Assembly: GCF_009764685.1 (NCBI RefSeq)
Contig: NZ_VHLM01000023.1
Span: 33,944-97,943 of the forward strand
Direction: 5' to 3'
Source of the DNA: Flavobacterium sp. I-STPP5a
GTDB lineage: Bacteria; Bacteroidota; Bacteroidia; Flavobacteriales; Flavobacteriaceae
DNA length: 64,000 bases
Below, piece by piece: positions 63,042-64,000 of the stretch (positions are counted from its first letter, which is position 1; every line of letters begins with the position of its first letter). The notes below the pieces were generated by a model. That model did no database searches, had not been told where the DNA came from, and saw nothing but the letters and a program-made list of their open reading frames with translations. Made by a program: the position numbers and the translations under genes.

Positions 63042-63998
63042 GAGTTACTTACTTAATGACTACGATTTGCTTCCAACCCTGATGCGGATGTGAGACTAAT
63101 CGTTTGAATATATTATCAAAAATAGAATCTTTGTAAATTGACCTGTTCAGTCGATAAAAATATTCATCTAAATATTTTTGGAGATGTTCCTTTTTGACGT
63201 GTGATTGAATCGTTCTTATTGCAGTTTTTACCTGATGAATAATAGTGTGCATTTCTTTGAAGTTTTTCCCAGGAACGCTTTTTTCTTGGACGATGTTATA
63301 GCTCTTTGCTATTATTTTGTAAGCTGTCCATTGGTCTGTTTTAATATTCGCATCTTTACTTATATGCTCGTCAAATAATGGTTTTATTGACTTTGCAGAA
63401 TAATCATCAATAACATTTGCATAACCTCTTTTTATCTTTCCTTCATCTGTCAGCTCAACAGCACAAGCAACTTTTGCCTTTTTGCTATCGTAACTTCTAC
63501 CTTGTTTTCCTGTTTCTTTTCCGCCAACTACAAATTCATCAACTTGTACATTTCCTGTCATTGGATACTGTTTTGAGGACTTCATCGCAAGTCTTACTTT
63601 TTGCATAAACAACCAAGAAGTCTTTTGAGTTATTCCATAGCGTTTTGCCGCTTGAGTTGAGGATATTGATTTGGTTGTACAAGTCATTTCAAAGGCAATA
63701 CAAAATGCTTTTTGAATTCCAAATTTAACTCTATGAAAAAGAGTTCCTGCCGTTGCACTCTCTTTATATCTACATTTGGTACACTCTCTTTTATTGTGTT
63801 TTTCAAAATAAACATACTTCGTATTCTCGCAACGTTTACATCTATAGCCGTCTTTCCACTTCTCATTGGCTATAAATTCACGGCAACTTTGGTCGTCTGG
63901 GAATGTCTTTATGAACTCTAAAATATTCTCCCCCTGAAATATACTTTCCATATCCTTGTATTTACTATAAATATAAGTGTTTTTTAAGTAAGTAACTC
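63042..63998. mobile_element. IS1595-family insertion sequence, copy B
   Basis: A perfect 15-bp terminal inverted repeat, GAGTTACTTACTTAA at 63042-63056 and its complement at 63984-63998. The element is 957 bp with one full transposase gene whose stop codon lies inside the left repeat. The right flank has only two bases in the window, so the target duplication cannot be checked. Confidence 0.9.
63049..63951 (-). CDS. IS1595-family transposase (ISXO2-like)
   Basis: A 300-residue transposase. N-terminal zinc ribbon CKRCEN and CTKCRY (about 38-60), then GTLFHRVKFGIQKAFCI and an HTH-like AAKRYGITQKTSWLFMQKV. The DDE-type ISXO2-like domain has VQVDEFVVGG (near 137), IKTDQWTAYKII (near 206) and a C-terminal HTIIHQVKTAIRTI followed by YLDEYFYRLNRS. 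No internal stops. It matches the IS1595 pattern and differs from the copy at 52.3-53.2 kb. Confidence 0.93.
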   Translation of the reverse strand: MESIFQGENILEFIKTFPDDQSCREFIANEKWKDGYRCKRCENTKYVYFEKHNKRECTKCRYKESATAGTLFHRVKFGIQKAFCIAFEMTCTTKSISSTQAAKRYGITQKTSWLFMQKVRLAMKSSKQYPMTGNVQVDEFVVGGKETGKQGRSYDSKKAKVACAVELTDEGKIKRGYANVIDDYSAKSIKPLFDEHISKDANIKTDQWTAYKIIAKSYNIVQEKSVPGKNFKEMHTIIHQVKTAIRTIQSHVKKEHLQKYLDEYFYRLNRSIYKDSIFDNIFKRLVSHPHQGWKQIVVIK

Positions 63999-64000
63999 TA

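Noticed and set aside
1..64000. CRISPR arrays, toxin-antitoxin pairs, restriction or other defence systems
   Set aside because: Looked for short direct repeats with spacers and for recognisable defence proteins; none seen.

Overview
The window looks like a chromosomal segment of a Bacteroidota organism of the family Flavobacteriaceae, most likely Flavobacterium or a close relative. The base composition is AT-rich. The content includes the gliding/type IX secretion protein SprA, bacillithiol synthesis (BshA), an alternative complex III plus cytochrome oxidase operon, a GT117/DUF2723 protein and tandem AmiC-like amidases. Several promoters match the Bacteroidota TTG-N18-20-TAnnTTTG pattern.

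Layout. 1-9.6 kb (minus): partial deoC, then vanZ-like, gcvH, sprA and ruvA. 9.65-12.5 kb (minus): a malic enzyme with a phosphotransacetylase-like tail, and a CBS-domain protein. 12.6-20.0 kb: a sugar-uptake locus (TonB-dependent receptor, SUT/SLC45-like transporter, (alpha/alpha)6 glycosidase, PfkB-family sugar kinase). It diverges from a LacI regulator across two perfect CGAAAACGTTTTCG palindromes. The likely substrate is sucrose or a related fructoside/glucoside. 20.0-22.0 kb (minus): ruvB and queG. 22.0-33.4 kb (minus): an eight-gene respiratory operon, actABCDEF-coxBA, between a good promoter and a good terminator. 33.6-34.0 kb: a SPOR-domain protein. 34.2-39.0 kb (minus): rimP-nusA-infB, with a terminator-like hairpin in the rimP leader. 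39.1-40.1 kb: a broken two-domain uspA and tRNA-Gln(TTG). 40.3-46 kb: a GT117/DUF2723 protein, a polysaccharide deacetylase, a thioredoxin-fold protein without cysteines and a membrane metallophosphoesterase. 46-52 kb: a surface protein with phage-fibre-like modules, polA, a small PLDc_N-like membrane protein and an unrecognised lipoprotein. 52.25-53.24 kb: an IS1595-family element next to an outer-membrane barrel gene. 53.8-63.0 kb (minus): a PrcB-like lipoprotein, bshA, then PAP2, two uncharacterised proteins, a pair of Fe-S proteins, an MCE (MlaD) protein and two amidases. 63.04-64.0 kb: a second, different IS1595-family element.

Most of the window is conserved core genome. I do not see a defence island, CRISPR array, prophage or secondary-metabolite cluster, and I do not claim a new multi-gene system. 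The observations most worth following are the double LacI operator and its SusD-less sugar locus, the frameshifted uspA, the rimP leader hairpin, queG without a standard start codon, the IS end lying between the expected -33 position and the -7 box of an outer-membrane gene, and two unrecognised envelope proteins (46.1-47.6 kb and 51.06-51.82 kb).
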